Of a stretch of DNA of 19,463 nucleotides, positions 1-8,034 are shown in pieces (position 1 is the first letter of the stretch; the number at the start of each line of letters is the position of its first letter). Source of the DNA: CAZSVI01 sp964610205 (GTDB taxonomy: Bacteria; Bacillota; Clostridia; DSM-8532); contig CAZSVI010000073.1 in the NCBI GenBank assembly GCA_964610205.1, forward strand, positions 1 through 19,463, in the 5' to 3' direction. Position numbers and translations under genes: made by a program. The notes beneath the pieces were generated by a model. It was not told the origin of the DNA, did not search any database, and saw only the letters and a program-made list of their open reading frames with translations.

Positions 1-1
1 T

Positions 2-87
2 GGGTCGAACCATATGGTACGTTCCGGTACCAGGGTTATTCTCCCCGGGGGAGCGTTCCAGTGGGTACGCTCATTTGTTCGGATGTT
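2..87 (+). repeat. Dispersed intergenic repeat, copy 1
   Basis: This stretch matches 12295-12388. The first 24 bases agree at about 20 positions, a 25-base block (47-71) is identical to 12339-12363, and both copies end with TTCGGATGTT (78-87 here). It is rich in short self-complementary pieces such as CCATATGG and CTCCCC/GGGGAG. Compared with copy 2 it lacks about nine bases that form the second arm of a hairpin. It may begin before the window. The family is unknown to me; a non-autonomous mobile repeat or a structured RNA element are both possible. Confidence 0.75.
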
Positions 88-222
88 TCATTCGGTAGGC
101 GATAAAAATTTCATACGGATTCCTTTCTCAGGTATTCAATCCATATTCATTATATGCAAAAGTGTTCAGATTTTTCACAAAGCAATCGGAGAATAAAAAT
201 TAGAATAAATTTTATAAAAAAA

Positions 223-249
223 GAAGGAATTTTAAATTTTATGGCGAAT
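223..249 (+). promoter_or_regulatory. Sigma-H-type promoter of spoVG
   Basis: GAAGGAATT at 223-231 fits the sigma-H -35 consensus RNAGGAWWW exactly. After an 11-nt spacer, GGCGAAT at 243-249 fits the -10 consensus HNNGAAT except for its first base. spoVG is the classic sigma-H-dependent early sporulation gene in Bacillus, so promoter type and gene agree. The predicted start near 256 gives a leader of about 100 nt. Confidence 0.75.
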
Positions 250-358
250 AATACTCTATAACGGAAAATCTGGGTACATAATCTAGCATTTTACATGCGG
301 GATAAAATGAAACAGTTTTCCAAAACCACAACACAAGGATACGGAAGGTGGTACCGAG

Positions 359-664
359 ATGGAGATTACAGATATCCGCATCAGAAGAATTGAATCGGAA
401 GGGAAAATGAAGGCGGTTGTATCCGTTACATTTGACAATGAATTTGTGGTTCACGATATAAAGATTATCGAGAGCCAGAGTGGGCTTTTTATTGCTATGC
501 CAAGCAGAAAGACACCCAGCGGAGAATTTCGCGATATTGCACACCCAATTCATTCCGAAGCCCGTTCCGGTATTCAATCGGCAATTCTGGAAAGATACCA
601 GACAATGCTGGTTGAGGAGGAATCTGGAGGAGCGGACAACTCAACTACAGAAGAAGAGGAATAA
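359..664 (+). CDS. spoVG: SpoVG, septation regulator / RNA- and DNA-binding protein
   Basis: SpoVG is a small regulatory protein that affects asymmetric septation during sporulation and binds nucleic acid in several Firmicutes. The 101-residue product has the family start (MEITDIRIRRIE), the core VSVTFDNEFVVHDIKII, and the hallmark IAMPSRKTPSGEFRDIAHPI around residues 45-64. The C-terminus is an acidic, poorly conserved tail, as is usual. Length is close to the roughly 97 residues of the Bacillus protein. The ATG at 359 is preceded by GGAAGGTGG (343-351) at 7-nt spacing. A sigma-H promoter lies upstream and a strong terminator follows, so the gene is probably monocistronic. In Bacillus glmU sits between spoVG and prs; it is absent here. 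Confidence 0.95.
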   Translation: MEITDIRIRRIESEGKMKAVVSVTFDNEFVVHDIKIIESQSGLFIAMPSRKTPSGEFRDIAHPIHSEARSGIQSAILERYQTMLVEEESGGADNSTTEEEE

Positions 665-679
665 GGTTAGTAGAAGAAA

Positions 680-715
680 AGGCACTTACGAAAGCTTAAG
701 TGCCTATATTTTTTT
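680..715 (+). terminator. Rho-independent terminator after spoVG
   Basis: AGGCACTTA (680-688) pairs perfectly with TAAGTGCCT (697-705) over 9 bp with an 8-nt loop, and is followed by ATATTTTTTT. It ends the spoVG transcript and separates it from prs. Confidence 0.9.
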
Positions 716-935
716 GCCGTCAAGATTTCTTTCATTGAAGATATCATGGATATTAATACAACTCTCTGTGTAAAGTTTAAAAATACGGATTAACTTAAAA
801 ATCATCAATGCTTTTTGTTTATTTTTAATGTTGAAATAAATGGCTAAACATGAGAGAATGTTAAAGGCTGGTTCGATATAACGGCTCGGTTACTTTTATA
901 ATTATGCAGTCATAATGTACGGAGGTTTTTTTATA

Positions 936-1895
936 ATGAACTTACATGGGAAAGATATCAAAATTTTTGCCGGGAATTCAAATATAAGCCTTGCGGAGGA
1001 AATCGCAGCAAAAATTGGGTTACCTTTAGGGGCTTCAAGTGTGGGCAGTTTCAGTGACGGGGAAATTGCCATCAGCATTAACGAGGTGGTAAGAGGATCA
1101 GATATATTTATAATCCAGTCCATTTGTACACCGGTTAATGATAATCTTGTAGAATTATTAATCTTGACAGATGCGTTGAGAAGGGCTTCTGCGGGAAGAA
1201 TTACCGCTGTAATTCCCTACTATGGTTATGCAAGGCAGGATAGAAAAGCAAAGGCCAGAGACCCAATTTCGGCAAAACTTGTAGCAAATCTTATTACCAC
1301 TGCAGGAGCGGACAGGATATTGACGATGGATCTTCATGCGACACAAATTCAGGGGTTTTTTGATATTCCTCTGGATCAGCTTTTTGGAGCTACAATTATT
1401 GTACAGTATATAATAGAAAAGTTTAAAACACTGGAGGATACGGTAGTAGTGTCTCCGGACGTAGGCAGTGTTTCACGGTGCAGGAAATTTGCGGAGAAGT
1501 TGGAAGTGCCTCTGGCAATCATAGATAAACGGCGGCCAAAGGCAAATGTCTGTGAGATTATGAACATTATCGGCGATGTCCGCGGTAAAAAAGCAATATT
1601 AATGGATGACATTATTGATACGGCAGGCACTTTAGTAAGTGCGTCAAATGCTTTGATAGATATCGGAGCAACGGAGGTTTATGCCTGCTGTACTCATTCC
1701 GTTTTATCAGGCCCTGCCATTGAACGTATTAAAAATTCGCCGATTAAAGAGCTTGTTACGCTTAACACTATACCGGTAACAAAAGAAAAGAAAATAGATA
1801 AAATAACGGTTCTTTCCGTTGCAGAGGTTTTTGCGGAGGCAATTGAACGGATCTACGGTGATATTTCAATTTCGTCTCTTTTTACTCAGCAGTAG
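936..1895 (+). CDS. prs: Ribose-phosphate pyrophosphokinase (PRPP synthetase)
   Basis: The enzyme makes 5-phosphoribosyl 1-diphosphate from ribose 5-phosphate and ATP in the cytoplasm, feeding purine, pyrimidine, NAD, histidine and tryptophan synthesis. The 319-residue product has the class I features in order: FSDGE (39-43), YGYARQDRK (96-104) with the ATP-contacting Arg-Gln, MDLHATQIQGFF (131-142), the flexible loop region KRRPKANVCEIMNIIGDV (198-215), and the PRPP-binding loop LMDDIIDTAGTL (222-233). I place the start at ATG 936 and not at the in-frame ATG 915, because the ribosome binding site GGAGG (921-925) lies between them with 10-nt spacing to 936. A possible TATAAT box at 897-902 has no good -35 partner. 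It is followed closely by pth in the same direction. Confidence 0.96.
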   Translation: MNLHGKDIKIFAGNSNISLAEEIAAKIGLPLGASSVGSFSDGEIAISINEVVRGSDIFIIQSICTPVNDNLVELLILTDALRRASAGRITAVIPYYGYARQDRKAKARDPISAKLVANLITTAGADRILTMDLHATQIQGFFDIPLDQLFGATIIVQYIIEKFKTLEDTVVVSPDVGSVSRCRKFAEKLEVPLAIIDKRRPKANVCEIMNIIGDVRGKKAILMDDIIDTAGTLVSASNALIDIGATEVYACCTHSVLSGPAIERIKNSPIKELVTLNTIPVTKEKKIDKITVLSVAEVFAEAIERIYGDISISSLFTQQ

Positions 1896-1993
1896 TTCCG
1901 GGATTCTTTTGCCCTGGAGGGAGAAGTTTGCTGAAAAAGCAAGCTTTTTCTGTCTGTGAAACGATTGTTATGTGATTTAAGGAGGAGCAACAA

Positions 1994-2557
1994 ATGATAG
2001 TTTTCGCGGGACTGGGCAACCCCGGTATGAAATATGACAGAAGCCGGCATAATGCGGGGTTTGATTGCATTGATTATCTTTCCGCCCTTTACCGTATACC
2101 TGTTTCAAGGCTTAAATTTAATTCACTTATAGGTAATGGTTTAATTCAGAGAGAGAAAGTTTTGCTGATTAAACCTCAGACATATATGAATAACAGCGGT
2201 GAAGCAGTAAAGGCTGTTATGGATTTCTACAGGCTGGAGTCACAGAATCTGGTTGTTATTTATGATGACATAGATCTGGATTTAGGCGTAATCCGTATAC
2301 GTTCAAAAGGCAGTGCCGGATCTCATAACGGTATGAAATCTATTATATATCATATGGGAACGGATGATTTTCCGCGTATTCGTGTGGGAATAGGAAAACC
2401 GGGTTTTCATGAGGATTTGGTCAGCTATGTTTTAGGGAAACATAATCAGGAAGATCAGTGTATTGTAAATAAAGCTGTGGAGAAGGTTGCCCTGGCTGTT
2501 GGAGAATTGATTGTTGCCGGAATTGAGACTGCTATGAGTAAATATAATGGGAAATAA
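1994..2557 (+). CDS. pth: Peptidyl-tRNA hydrolase
   Basis: Pth cleaves the ester bond of peptidyl-tRNAs that drop off the ribosome, recycling tRNA. The 187-residue product shows all family signatures: FAGLGNPGMKYDRSRHNAGF (4-23) with Asn9 and catalytic His19; KPQTYMNNSGEAV (60-72) with Asn66; the YDDIDLDLG block (90-98) with Asp91 supporting the histidine; and GSAGSHNGMKS (106-116) with Asn112. These correspond to E. coli Asn10, His20, Asn68, Asp93 and Asn114. The start is fixed by AAGGAGG at 1979-1985 with 8-nt spacing. It lies 98 bases after prs and 56 bases before mfd, so cotranscription with either is plausible. Confidence 0.97.
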   Translation: MIVFAGLGNPGMKYDRSRHNAGFDCIDYLSALYRIPVSRLKFNSLIGNGLIQREKVLLIKPQTYMNNSGEAVKAVMDFYRLESQNLVVIYDDIDLDLGVIRIRSKGSAGSHNGMKSIIYHMGTDDFPRIRVGIGKPGFHEDLVSYVLGKHNQEDQCIVNKAVEKVALAVGELIVAGIETAMSKYNGK

Positions 2558-2563
2558 CTGTGT

Positions 2564-2587
2564 GAAGCAATTCCATGCAATTGCTTC
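2564..2587. repeat. Inverted repeat between pth and mfd
   Basis: GAAGCAATT (2564-2572) and AATTGCTTC (2579-2587) form a perfect 9-bp stem with a 6-nt loop, starting 6 bases after the pth stop. No T-run follows on either strand, so it is not a standard terminator. It could protect a 3' end or mark RNA processing within a pth-mfd transcript. Confidence 0.6.
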
Positions 2588-2613
2588 CGTTATGATAATA
2601 TCGGAGTATTCGG

Positions 2614-5600
2614 ATGAACAATAAAAGATTATACGAATGGGATAAATTTCAAAATATTAAAGACAGTATAAATAAAGGTTACTCCGTCGCTCTCAACGGT
2701 TTGTCGGACGCGCAGAGGCATCATCTGATCCACCTGCTTGTTTCTGCATGCGGTAAAAAGGCATTATATATAACTTCTAATGATATTCAGGCGCGAAAAG
2801 CGCTTGGGAATTTTCGGGATTTGTTTTCGGAAGGCGTGTATTATTTCCCTTTTCGTGAAAAAATGCTTTATGATATTGAGGCAAAAAGCCATGAGCAATC
2901 TTTTCAAAGAATAGATTGCCTTAACCGTATATTAAATAATAATTTTACCGTAATTGTTTTGTCCTGTGAGTCCCTCCTTGACTTTTTTATGCCTCCCGGA
3001 GAATTTTCTTCCTATATGTTAAATTTTAAGACAGGAGACACCCTGATACTTGAACAAATTGTCTCACGGCTTATAAATATGGGGTACGACAGAGAGGAAC
3101 AGGTTGAGGGCCCGGGGCAATTTGCCGTCAGGGGAGGTATACTGGATCTTTTTCCTGTACAGTTGAAAGAACCGGTAAGGATTGAACTTTTTGATATTGA
3201 AATTGATTCCATAAGGACATTTGACATTATAACCCAAAGATCAATTGAAAATCTTGAAGAAGTTGATATTCTTCCGGCAAAAGAGTTTTTGCTTTCGGGA
3301 AAGCAAGCCCGTGAAACCGCTGAAAGGGTTTCGGATGAGTATACCGGCTTTATTTCAAAGCTTACGGATAAGGAACTTAAAGAAACTTTTCAGAACAATT
3401 TCAGCCAATATATTGAAAAGCTCGGAAATGTCGGGAATTTTGCCGGCATTGACAAGTTCATACCATATTTTTATAATTCAGCATACTCCATTATTAAGTA
3501 CCTTCACTCTGATATCCTTCTTTTCATTGAGGATGTTGACAGATTGAAACAAAGGCTTGGCAATACTATTGAGGAACACTGCCATCAGTGTGAAATCCTT
3601 ATTGAAAAAGGGATGATACTCCCCGGATCATATAAAATGTATTTTAAACCGGAGGATCTGCCAAAGCATATTGAAAAACATCAGTGCGTATATTTAAACA
3701 GCCTTGAAGACGGAGCATGTCTTACTGAAGTTTACAGGAAATATATTATAGAGGGAAAGAATATTGATCATTATCAGGGACATCTTGAAAAATTAAAAAA
3801 TGATTTGAGAGGCTGGCTTAAAAATGGGTATTTGGTTACATTACTGGTTTCCTCGGAACAAAGAAGTGAAGGGATTTTAAGATTTCTTACTGAGGATGAA
3901 ATTTGTGCAGCTTCCGTGTATCCATCCGGCGATGTACCCTGCGTCGTGGTTAAACAGGGGCAACTGGCGAATGGCTTTCTTTATCCTGAGATAAAATGGG
4001 TTGTTGTCTGCGAAAGTGATATCAATATGGGAAAAAAAAGCAGGGTAAGCCCACAGTTTAAAGACAGCAGGAAAATCACCGTTTTTACCGATTTACGCAA
4101 AGGGGATCATGTTGTTCATCAAACTCATGGGATAGGCCTGTATACCGGTATTGAATCTTTAGAGGTGGAAGGGGTTACAAGAGAATACCTGAAGGTGGAA
4201 TACCGTGACGGAGGATTATTATATATTCCAACGACACAGATGGATTTAATACAAAAATATATTGGCACCGAAGGGAAAACCCCCAGACTTAACAAGCTTG
4301 GGGGAACGGAGTGGACAAAGGAAAAAAACAAGGTAAAGGAATCCTTAAGGGAACTTGCCTTTGGACTTATCAGGCTTGAAGCCGAAAGAACGGCCAGGGA
4401 AGGTTTTTCTTTTTCATCCGATACCGTATGGCAGCAGCAGTTTGAAGAATGTTTTTTATACGAGGAGACAAAGGATCAATTACGGTGTACCGAGGAAATC
4501 AAAAAAGATATGGAATCAAAGAATATAATGGACCGGCTCCTTTGCGGTGATGTGGGTTATGGAAAAACGGAAGTTTCTTTGCGTGCGGTATTTAAAGCTG
4601 CCATGGATGGAAAACAATCGGTTTTTTTGGTTCCCACTACCGTTTTAGCTTCACAGCATTATGAAAACTTTAAAAAGCGATTTGGCCCTTTCCCGATTAC
4701 GGTAGAAATGCTAAGCCGTTTTCGTACCGAGAGCGAGCAAAGGAAAATAATCAGGGATTTAAAAACCGGACGTATAGATGTAATTGTCGGAACGCACAAA
4801 TTGCTGAACCAGGAAATTCGGTTTAAGGATCTTGGCCTTTTGGTTATAGATGAGGAACAGCGTTTTGGTGTAGAGCATAAGGAGATTATAAAAAAGATGT
4901 ATCCGAAGGTTGATATTTTAACACTTTCGGCAACACCTATTCCCAGAACACTGCACATGTCCCTTACCGGAATCCGTGATATAAGCACAATTGAGGAACC
5001 GCCTGAACACAGGTATCCGGTACAGACTTATGTTCTGGAATTCCGTGAGGACATAATTGAGGACGCGGTTACCAGGGAAATCGCAAGAGAAGGACAGGTT
5101 TTCTATCTGTTTAACCGGGTAAAAGGAATCCAGGCCAAGTCTGCGAGGTTACAGGAGCTTCTCCCGGATGTAAGGGTAGGCTACGCACATGGACAGATGA
5201 GTGAGAGGCAGTTGGAAAAGACGGTTCTTTCATTTCTGAACAGAGAATTTGATGTACTTGTATGTACGACTATTATTGAGTCGGGAATTGATATGCCCAA
5301 CGTAAATACTATTATAGTAGAAGACGCCGATAAATTAGGTCTTGCCCAGCTTTACCAGCTAAGGGGAAGAGTTGGGAGATCCAACCGGCTGGCATATGCC
5401 TATCTGACATACAGAAAGGACAAGGTATTGAACGAAGTTGCTGAGAAAAGACTGAAGGCTATCCGTGAGTTTACGGAATTTGGTTCGGGTTTTAAAATAG
5501 CAATGAGGGATTTGCAGATACGCGGAGCAGGAAACCTGTTGGGCCCTGAGCAGCATGGACATATTGAATCCGTCGGTTATGATACTTATGTAAAACTTTT

Positions 5601-6108
5601 GGAAGAAACAGTTAAGGAATTAAGGGGCCAACTTTCAAGTCCTGAAACACGTGAGGTATTCATAGAATTTAAGCTGGATGCATATGTTGATCCTCAATAT
5701 ATAACCGATGAGAAGGCAAGGCTGGAAATGTACAAAACTATAGCTGCCATAGACACCGAAGAAGAAGCAAGGGATGTTTACGATGAACTTGCAGACCGGT
5801 ATGGGGATATTCCGGAGCAAACGTCAAATCTTGTTGAACTTGCCCTGGTGAAAAGAATGGCCGGACGCTGCGGTTTTCAAATGATTAAGCAAAAAAATGA
5901 AATGATACTTCTGTATTTCACGGAAGACAGTACCCTCCCCCTTCCGTTATTAAGCAGCCTGATGCATGAGGAAAAAGGAAGAATTATGTTTTCAGCCGGA
6001 AAAACACCATACCTTTCATATAAGGTAAGAGGGCTGAATTCCAAGGAAGCGCTTGGCAATATTAAGATTCTGTTACAGCGCATTCTAAAATTGCAGTTGC
6101 AGGAATAA
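2614..6108 (+). CDS. mfd: Transcription-repair coupling factor Mfd
   Basis: Mfd is a DNA translocase that displaces RNA polymerase stalled at lesions and recruits UvrA. The 1164-residue product has full family length. The N-terminal UvrB-like part (about 1-350) contains a degenerate P-loop region (NGLSDAQRH, 28-36), as expected for the non-catalytic D1 domain, and the GQFAVRGGILDLFPV block. A CarD-like RNA polymerase interaction domain runs from GDHVVHQTHGIG (about 497) to about 551. The helicase part has Walker A GDVGYGKT (645-652), the DEEQ box (746-749), LSATPIPRTL, and motif VI QLRGRVGR (915-922), then the TRG translocation motif with DLQIRGAGNLLG. A TRCF C-terminal domain ends the protein (about 1003-1115). 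Start: ATG 2614 with GGAG at 2603-2606. The last 18 bases of the gene overlap a promoter for the next gene. Confidence 0.97.
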   Translation: MNNKRLYEWDKFQNIKDSINKGYSVALNGLSDAQRHHLIHLLVSACGKKALYITSNDIQARKALGNFRDLFSEGVYYFPFREKMLYDIEAKSHEQSFQRIDCLNRILNNNFTVIVLSCESLLDFFMPPGEFSSYMLNFKTGDTLILEQIVSRLINMGYDREEQVEGPGQFAVRGGILDLFPVQLKEPVRIELFDIEIDSIRTFDIITQRSIENLEEVDILPAKEFLLSGKQARETAERVSDEYTGFISKLTDKELKETFQNNFSQYIEKLGNVGNFAGIDKFIPYFYNSAYSIIKYLHSDILLFIEDVDRLKQRLGNTIEEHCHQCEILIEKGMILPGSYKMYFKPEDLPKHIEKHQCVYLNSLEDGACLTEVYRKYIIEGKNIDHYQGHLEKLKNDLRGWLKNGYLVTLLVSSEQRSEGILRFLTEDEICAASVYPSGDVPCVVVKQGQLANGFLYPEIKWVVVCESDINMGKKSRVSPQFKDSRKITVFTDLRKGDHVVHQTHGIGLYTGIESLEVEGVTREYLKVEYRDGGLLYIPTTQMDLIQKYIGTEGKTPRLNKLGGTEWTKEKNKVKESLRELAFGLIRLEAERTAREGFSFSSDTVWQQQFEECFLYEETKDQLRCTEEIKKDMESKNIMDRLLCGDVGYGKTEVSLRAVFKAAMDGKQSVFLVPTTVLASQHYENFKKRFGPFPITVEMLSRFRTESEQRKIIRDLKTGRIDVIVGTHKLLNQEIRFKDLGLLVIDEEQRFGVEHKEIIKKMYPKVDILTLSATPIPRTLHMSLTGIRDISTIEEPPEHRYPVQTYVLEFREDIIEDAVTREIAREGQVFYLFNRVKGIQAKSARLQELLPDVRVGYAHGQMSERQLEKTVLSFLNREFDVLVCTTIIESGIDMPNVNTIIVEDADKLGLAQLYQLRGRVGRSNRLAYAYLTYRKDKVLNEVAEKRLKAIREFTEFGSGFKIAMRDLQIRGAGNLLGPEQHGHIESVGYDTYVKLLEETVKELRGQLSSPETREVFIEFKLDAYVDPQYITDEKARLEMYKTIAAIDTEEEARDVYDELADRYGDIPEQTSNLVELALVKRMAGRCGFQMIKQKNEMILLYFTEDSTLPLPLLSSLMHEEKGRIMFSAGKTPYLSYKVRGLNSKEALGNIKILLQRILKLQLQE

Positions 6109-6119
6109 TTGATTATAAT
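6091..6119 (+). promoter_or_regulatory. Sigma-A promoter at the mfd 3' end, driving the PpiC gene
   Basis: TTGCAG (6091-6096) and a perfect TATAAT (6114-6119) are separated by exactly 17 nt. The -35 box and most of the spacer lie inside the final codons of mfd. The start point would be near 6126, giving a leader of about 64 nt for the PpiC-type gene. Confidence 0.7.
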
Positions 6120-6189
6120 GGTACTGTCCGTAGCAATGTAAAAAATTCTTGGGCAACAATTACATAAAAGCTTAAAGGTGGATTGTATA

Positions 6190-7233
6190 ATGAAAAAGAT
6201 TATAACCATTATCCTTGTTGTGGCGTTGGCCATAGCAGCGGTTGGTTATTTTGTATGGGAGTCGGGCAGCTATGTGGCAAAGGTGGGAAACCGGAAAATT
6301 AAAAGCCATGAATATACATTTTTTCTTCTTGTTCAGAAGAAAACAACCGAAAGGGAAGCTGACATTGTTGACGAACAGGGAGCAGAGGAATTTTGGAAAA
6401 ATCCTGTAGGGGGAGAAGATCCGGTTACCATTGTAATGAACCAGGCTTTGGAAAATGCAAAAGAGTATAAAATACAGATTATAAAAGCCGAAAAGGAAAA
6501 GTACGGGCTATCTGACCAGGAACTGAAGGAAATACAGGATTATCTGAATAATTTAATGAAAGACAAAGAATATGTAAACTACGTCAGAGAAGATTTTGGA
6601 CTTACTCCTGCCCAGTTTAAGGATATGATGTTGAAATCACAGCTGGTGGAAAGTTTCGCCTATGATTTTATGCAGAAAAATCGGGATGCCATATCTGTTG
6701 ACGATGAAGAGGTTAAGGCATATTATGATGAAAACAGAGGTAGTATTGATGATGTGACAGTAAGGCATTTATTGATCAGCACGGACATTGAGGGAATAAC
6801 AGAAGAACAAAAGCAGGAGAAAAAGAAACTGGCCGAAGATCTGTTTAGAAGGATTCAGCAAGGGGAGGATATGACGGTTTTGGTATCGGAATATTCCGAA
6901 GATCCGGCAGTTACTCAGAATAATGGTGTCTATACTTTCACCTATATACAAGCAGTGGAACAATCTTATGCACCTGAGTTCAGGGACTGGGCATTCCAGG
7001 CCGACACAGGGGAGACAGACATTGTTGAAACCGGGTCAGGATATCACATTATGCGGCTTGAAAATAAAAATACCTTTGAAGAGAAGAAAGAGCTTGTTAA
7101 AAGCACAATAAAGGCAATGAAGCTGAATGAGTATTATTATAACCAGGTGGCTGAGTGGAATAAGGATCCTGCCTATAATCTGGTAAAAAATGAGAATGTA
7201 TTGAATAAAGTAACAAGAAAGCATATTCCTTAG
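6190..7233 (+). CDS. Membrane-anchored PpiC/parvulin-type peptidyl-prolyl isomerase (PrsA/SurA-like)
   Basis: A 347-residue extracytoplasmic folding factor. Residues 4-22 are a hydrophobic segment after MKK, acting as a signal peptide or N-terminal anchor. There is no cysteine lipobox, so unlike Bacillus PrsA it is probably not a lipoprotein. A SurA_N-like helical region (about 55-185) precedes a parvulin domain (about 190-293) with VRHLLIS at its start, the SEYSEDPAV stretch, and GSGYHIMRLENK at its end. I prefer ATG 6190 to the in-frame GTG 6178, because the ribosome binding site AAAGGTGGA (6174-6182) overlaps the GTG and sits 7 nt from 6190. The gene has its own promoter and a strong terminator. 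Calling it prsA would be reasonable by position, but the missing lipobox makes me leave the symbol blank. Confidence 0.88.
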   Translation: MKKIITIILVVALAIAAVGYFVWESGSYVAKVGNRKIKSHEYTFFLLVQKKTTEREADIVDEQGAEEFWKNPVGGEDPVTIVMNQALENAKEYKIQIIKAEKEKYGLSDQELKEIQDYLNNLMKDKEYVNYVREDFGLTPAQFKDMMLKSQLVESFAYDFMQKNRDAISVDDEEVKAYYDENRGSIDDVTVRHLLISTDIEGITEEQKQEKKKLAEDLFRRIQQGEDMTVLVSEYSEDPAVTQNNGVYTFTYIQAVEQSYAPEFRDWAFQADTGETDIVETGSGYHIMRLENKNTFEEKKELVKSTIKAMKLNEYYYNQVAEWNKDPAYNLVKNENVLNKVTRKHIP

Positions 7234-7282
7234 ATTCGGTTTAAATTTCTTATTGATATTTGTAATTCAATATAATTTAAAT

Positions 7283-7313
7283 AAAAAGTCTGCTTACAGG
7301 GCAGACTTTTTTT
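7283..7313 (+). terminator. Rho-independent terminator after the PpiC gene
   Basis: AAAAAGTCTGC (7283-7293) pairs perfectly with GCAGACTTTTT (7301-7311) around a 7-nt loop, running into a 7-base T-run. It separates the isomerase gene from spoVT. Confidence 0.92.
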
Positions 7314-7384
7314 ATGAGGTATATTAAAATAAAGGTTTTAAGGCTAACCACCTTCTGGTTTTCAACTTTTATATTGGCATGTTT

Positions 7385-7414
7385 GCATAAAAACGACAGA
7401 ATATATTCATAATA
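7385..7414 (+). promoter_or_regulatory. Sigma-G promoter of spoVT
   Basis: GCATA (7385-7389), an 18-nt spacer, and CATAATA (7408-7414) match the sigma-G consensus GHATR-N18-CATWHTA at every position. Sigma-G drives spoVT in the Bacillus forespore, so promoter and gene agree. The start point would be near 7421, about 35 nt before the coding start. Confidence 0.85.
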
Positions 7415-7455
7415 AGGATGAAAGATTTCTTTAGGTTGAAAGGAGGCAATTGACC

Positions 7456-8007
7456 TTGAAAGCAACAGGCATCGTTAGAAGAATCGATGATTTGGGACGG
7501 GTGGTAATTCCCAAGGAAATCAGAAGAACATTACGTATACGTGAAGGAGATCCGTTAGAAATATTTACAGACCGGGAAGGTGAAGTAATCCTTAAAAAAT
7601 ACTCTCCTATTGGCGAGTTAGGGGATTTTGCGACAGAATATGCCGAATCTTTGCATAATACCAGCGGACACATAATATGTGTGGCGGACAGGGATTCCAT
7701 TATCGCGGTTTCCGGTGCGTCTAAGAAGGAGTTCCTGGAAAAGCAGTTAAGCAGTGAGCTTGAAAAAATCATGGAATCAAAAAGCACTTTTATAGCATCT
7801 TCAGCTGATGCGGCAAAAGTAACCATCTTGAGTGATGACAACGGAGACAAATATACTTCCCAGGTAATTTCACCAATAATCTCAGAAGGAGATCCTATCG
7901 GGGCCATTGTGTTTTTATCTACCGACCCAAAGTCAAAAATGGGTGATGTGGAAACTAAGCTGGCTCAATCAGCGGCAAGCTTTTTAGGAAAACATATGGA
8001 GCAATGA
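7456..8007 (+). CDS. spoVT: Stage V sporulation protein T, forespore transcription regulator
   Basis: SpoVT is an AbrB-family DNA-binding protein that tunes sigma-G-dependent genes in the forespore. The 183-residue product starts MKATGIVRRIDDLGRVVIPK. Residues 1-50 form the swapped-hairpin AbrB DNA-binding domain (RRTLRIREGDPLEIF), and about 55-180 form the GAF-like domain (GELGDFA, IAVSGASKKEFLEKQ, GDPIGAIVFLS). The start is a TTG at 7456. AAAGGAGG (7439-7446) is 9 nt away from it but only 3 nt from the in-frame TTG at 7450, and the Bacillus protein also begins MKATGIVRR. A sigma-G promoter precedes it and a hairpin follows it. Confidence 0.96.
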   Translation: MKATGIVRRIDDLGRVVIPKEIRRTLRIREGDPLEIFTDREGEVILKKYSPIGELGDFATEYAESLHNTSGHIICVADRDSIIAVSGASKKEFLEKQLSSELEKIMESKSTFIASSADAAKVTILSDDNGDKYTSQVISPIISEGDPIGAIVFLSTDPKSKMGDVETKLAQSAASFLGKHMEQ

Positions 8008-8012
8008 AACAA

Positions 8013-8034
8013 AAGGAGCCGTAACCGGCTCCTT
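8013..8034. terminator. Shared hairpin between convergent spoVT and the cysteine desulfidase gene
   Basis: AAGGAGCCG (8013-8021) pairs with CGGCTCCTT (8026-8034), a GC-rich 9-bp stem with a 4-nt loop. Read on the minus strand the stem is followed by TTTTGTTTC, so it serves the minus-strand gene best; on the plus strand the tail is only CTTCAATAT. Its last base is the last base of the minus-strand stop codon, so termination is very compact. Confidence 0.75.

Larger units (their letters stand above)
1..358. other. Region upstream of spoVG without a supported gene
   Basis: No convincing protein gene is visible here. The first 87 bases are a dispersed repeat copy that recurs at 12295-12388. Bases 90-222 are AT-rich and show no clear structure. 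A sigma-H-like promoter lies at 223-249, followed by a leader of about 100 nt for spoVG. Short open frames in this stretch (14-196 on + and 239-577 on -) have no ribosome binding site, overlap the repeat or the spoVG gene, and resemble no family I recognise. Confidence 0.6.

Noticed and set aside
14..577. Short open frames at 14-196 (+) and 239-577 (-) near the left end
   Set aside because: They overlap the dispersed repeat, the spoVG promoter and the spoVG gene, lack ribosome binding sites, and show no family features.
872..902. Promoter for prs using TATAAT at 897-902
   Set aside because: The -10 is good, but no -35 sequence at 16-18 nt spacing resembles TTGACA; it may still be real but I cannot support it.
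1933..1950. Hairpin GAAAAAG/CTTTTTC between prs and pth as a terminator
   Set aside because: The 7-bp stem is almost all A-T and no T-run follows it, so I do not call it a terminator.
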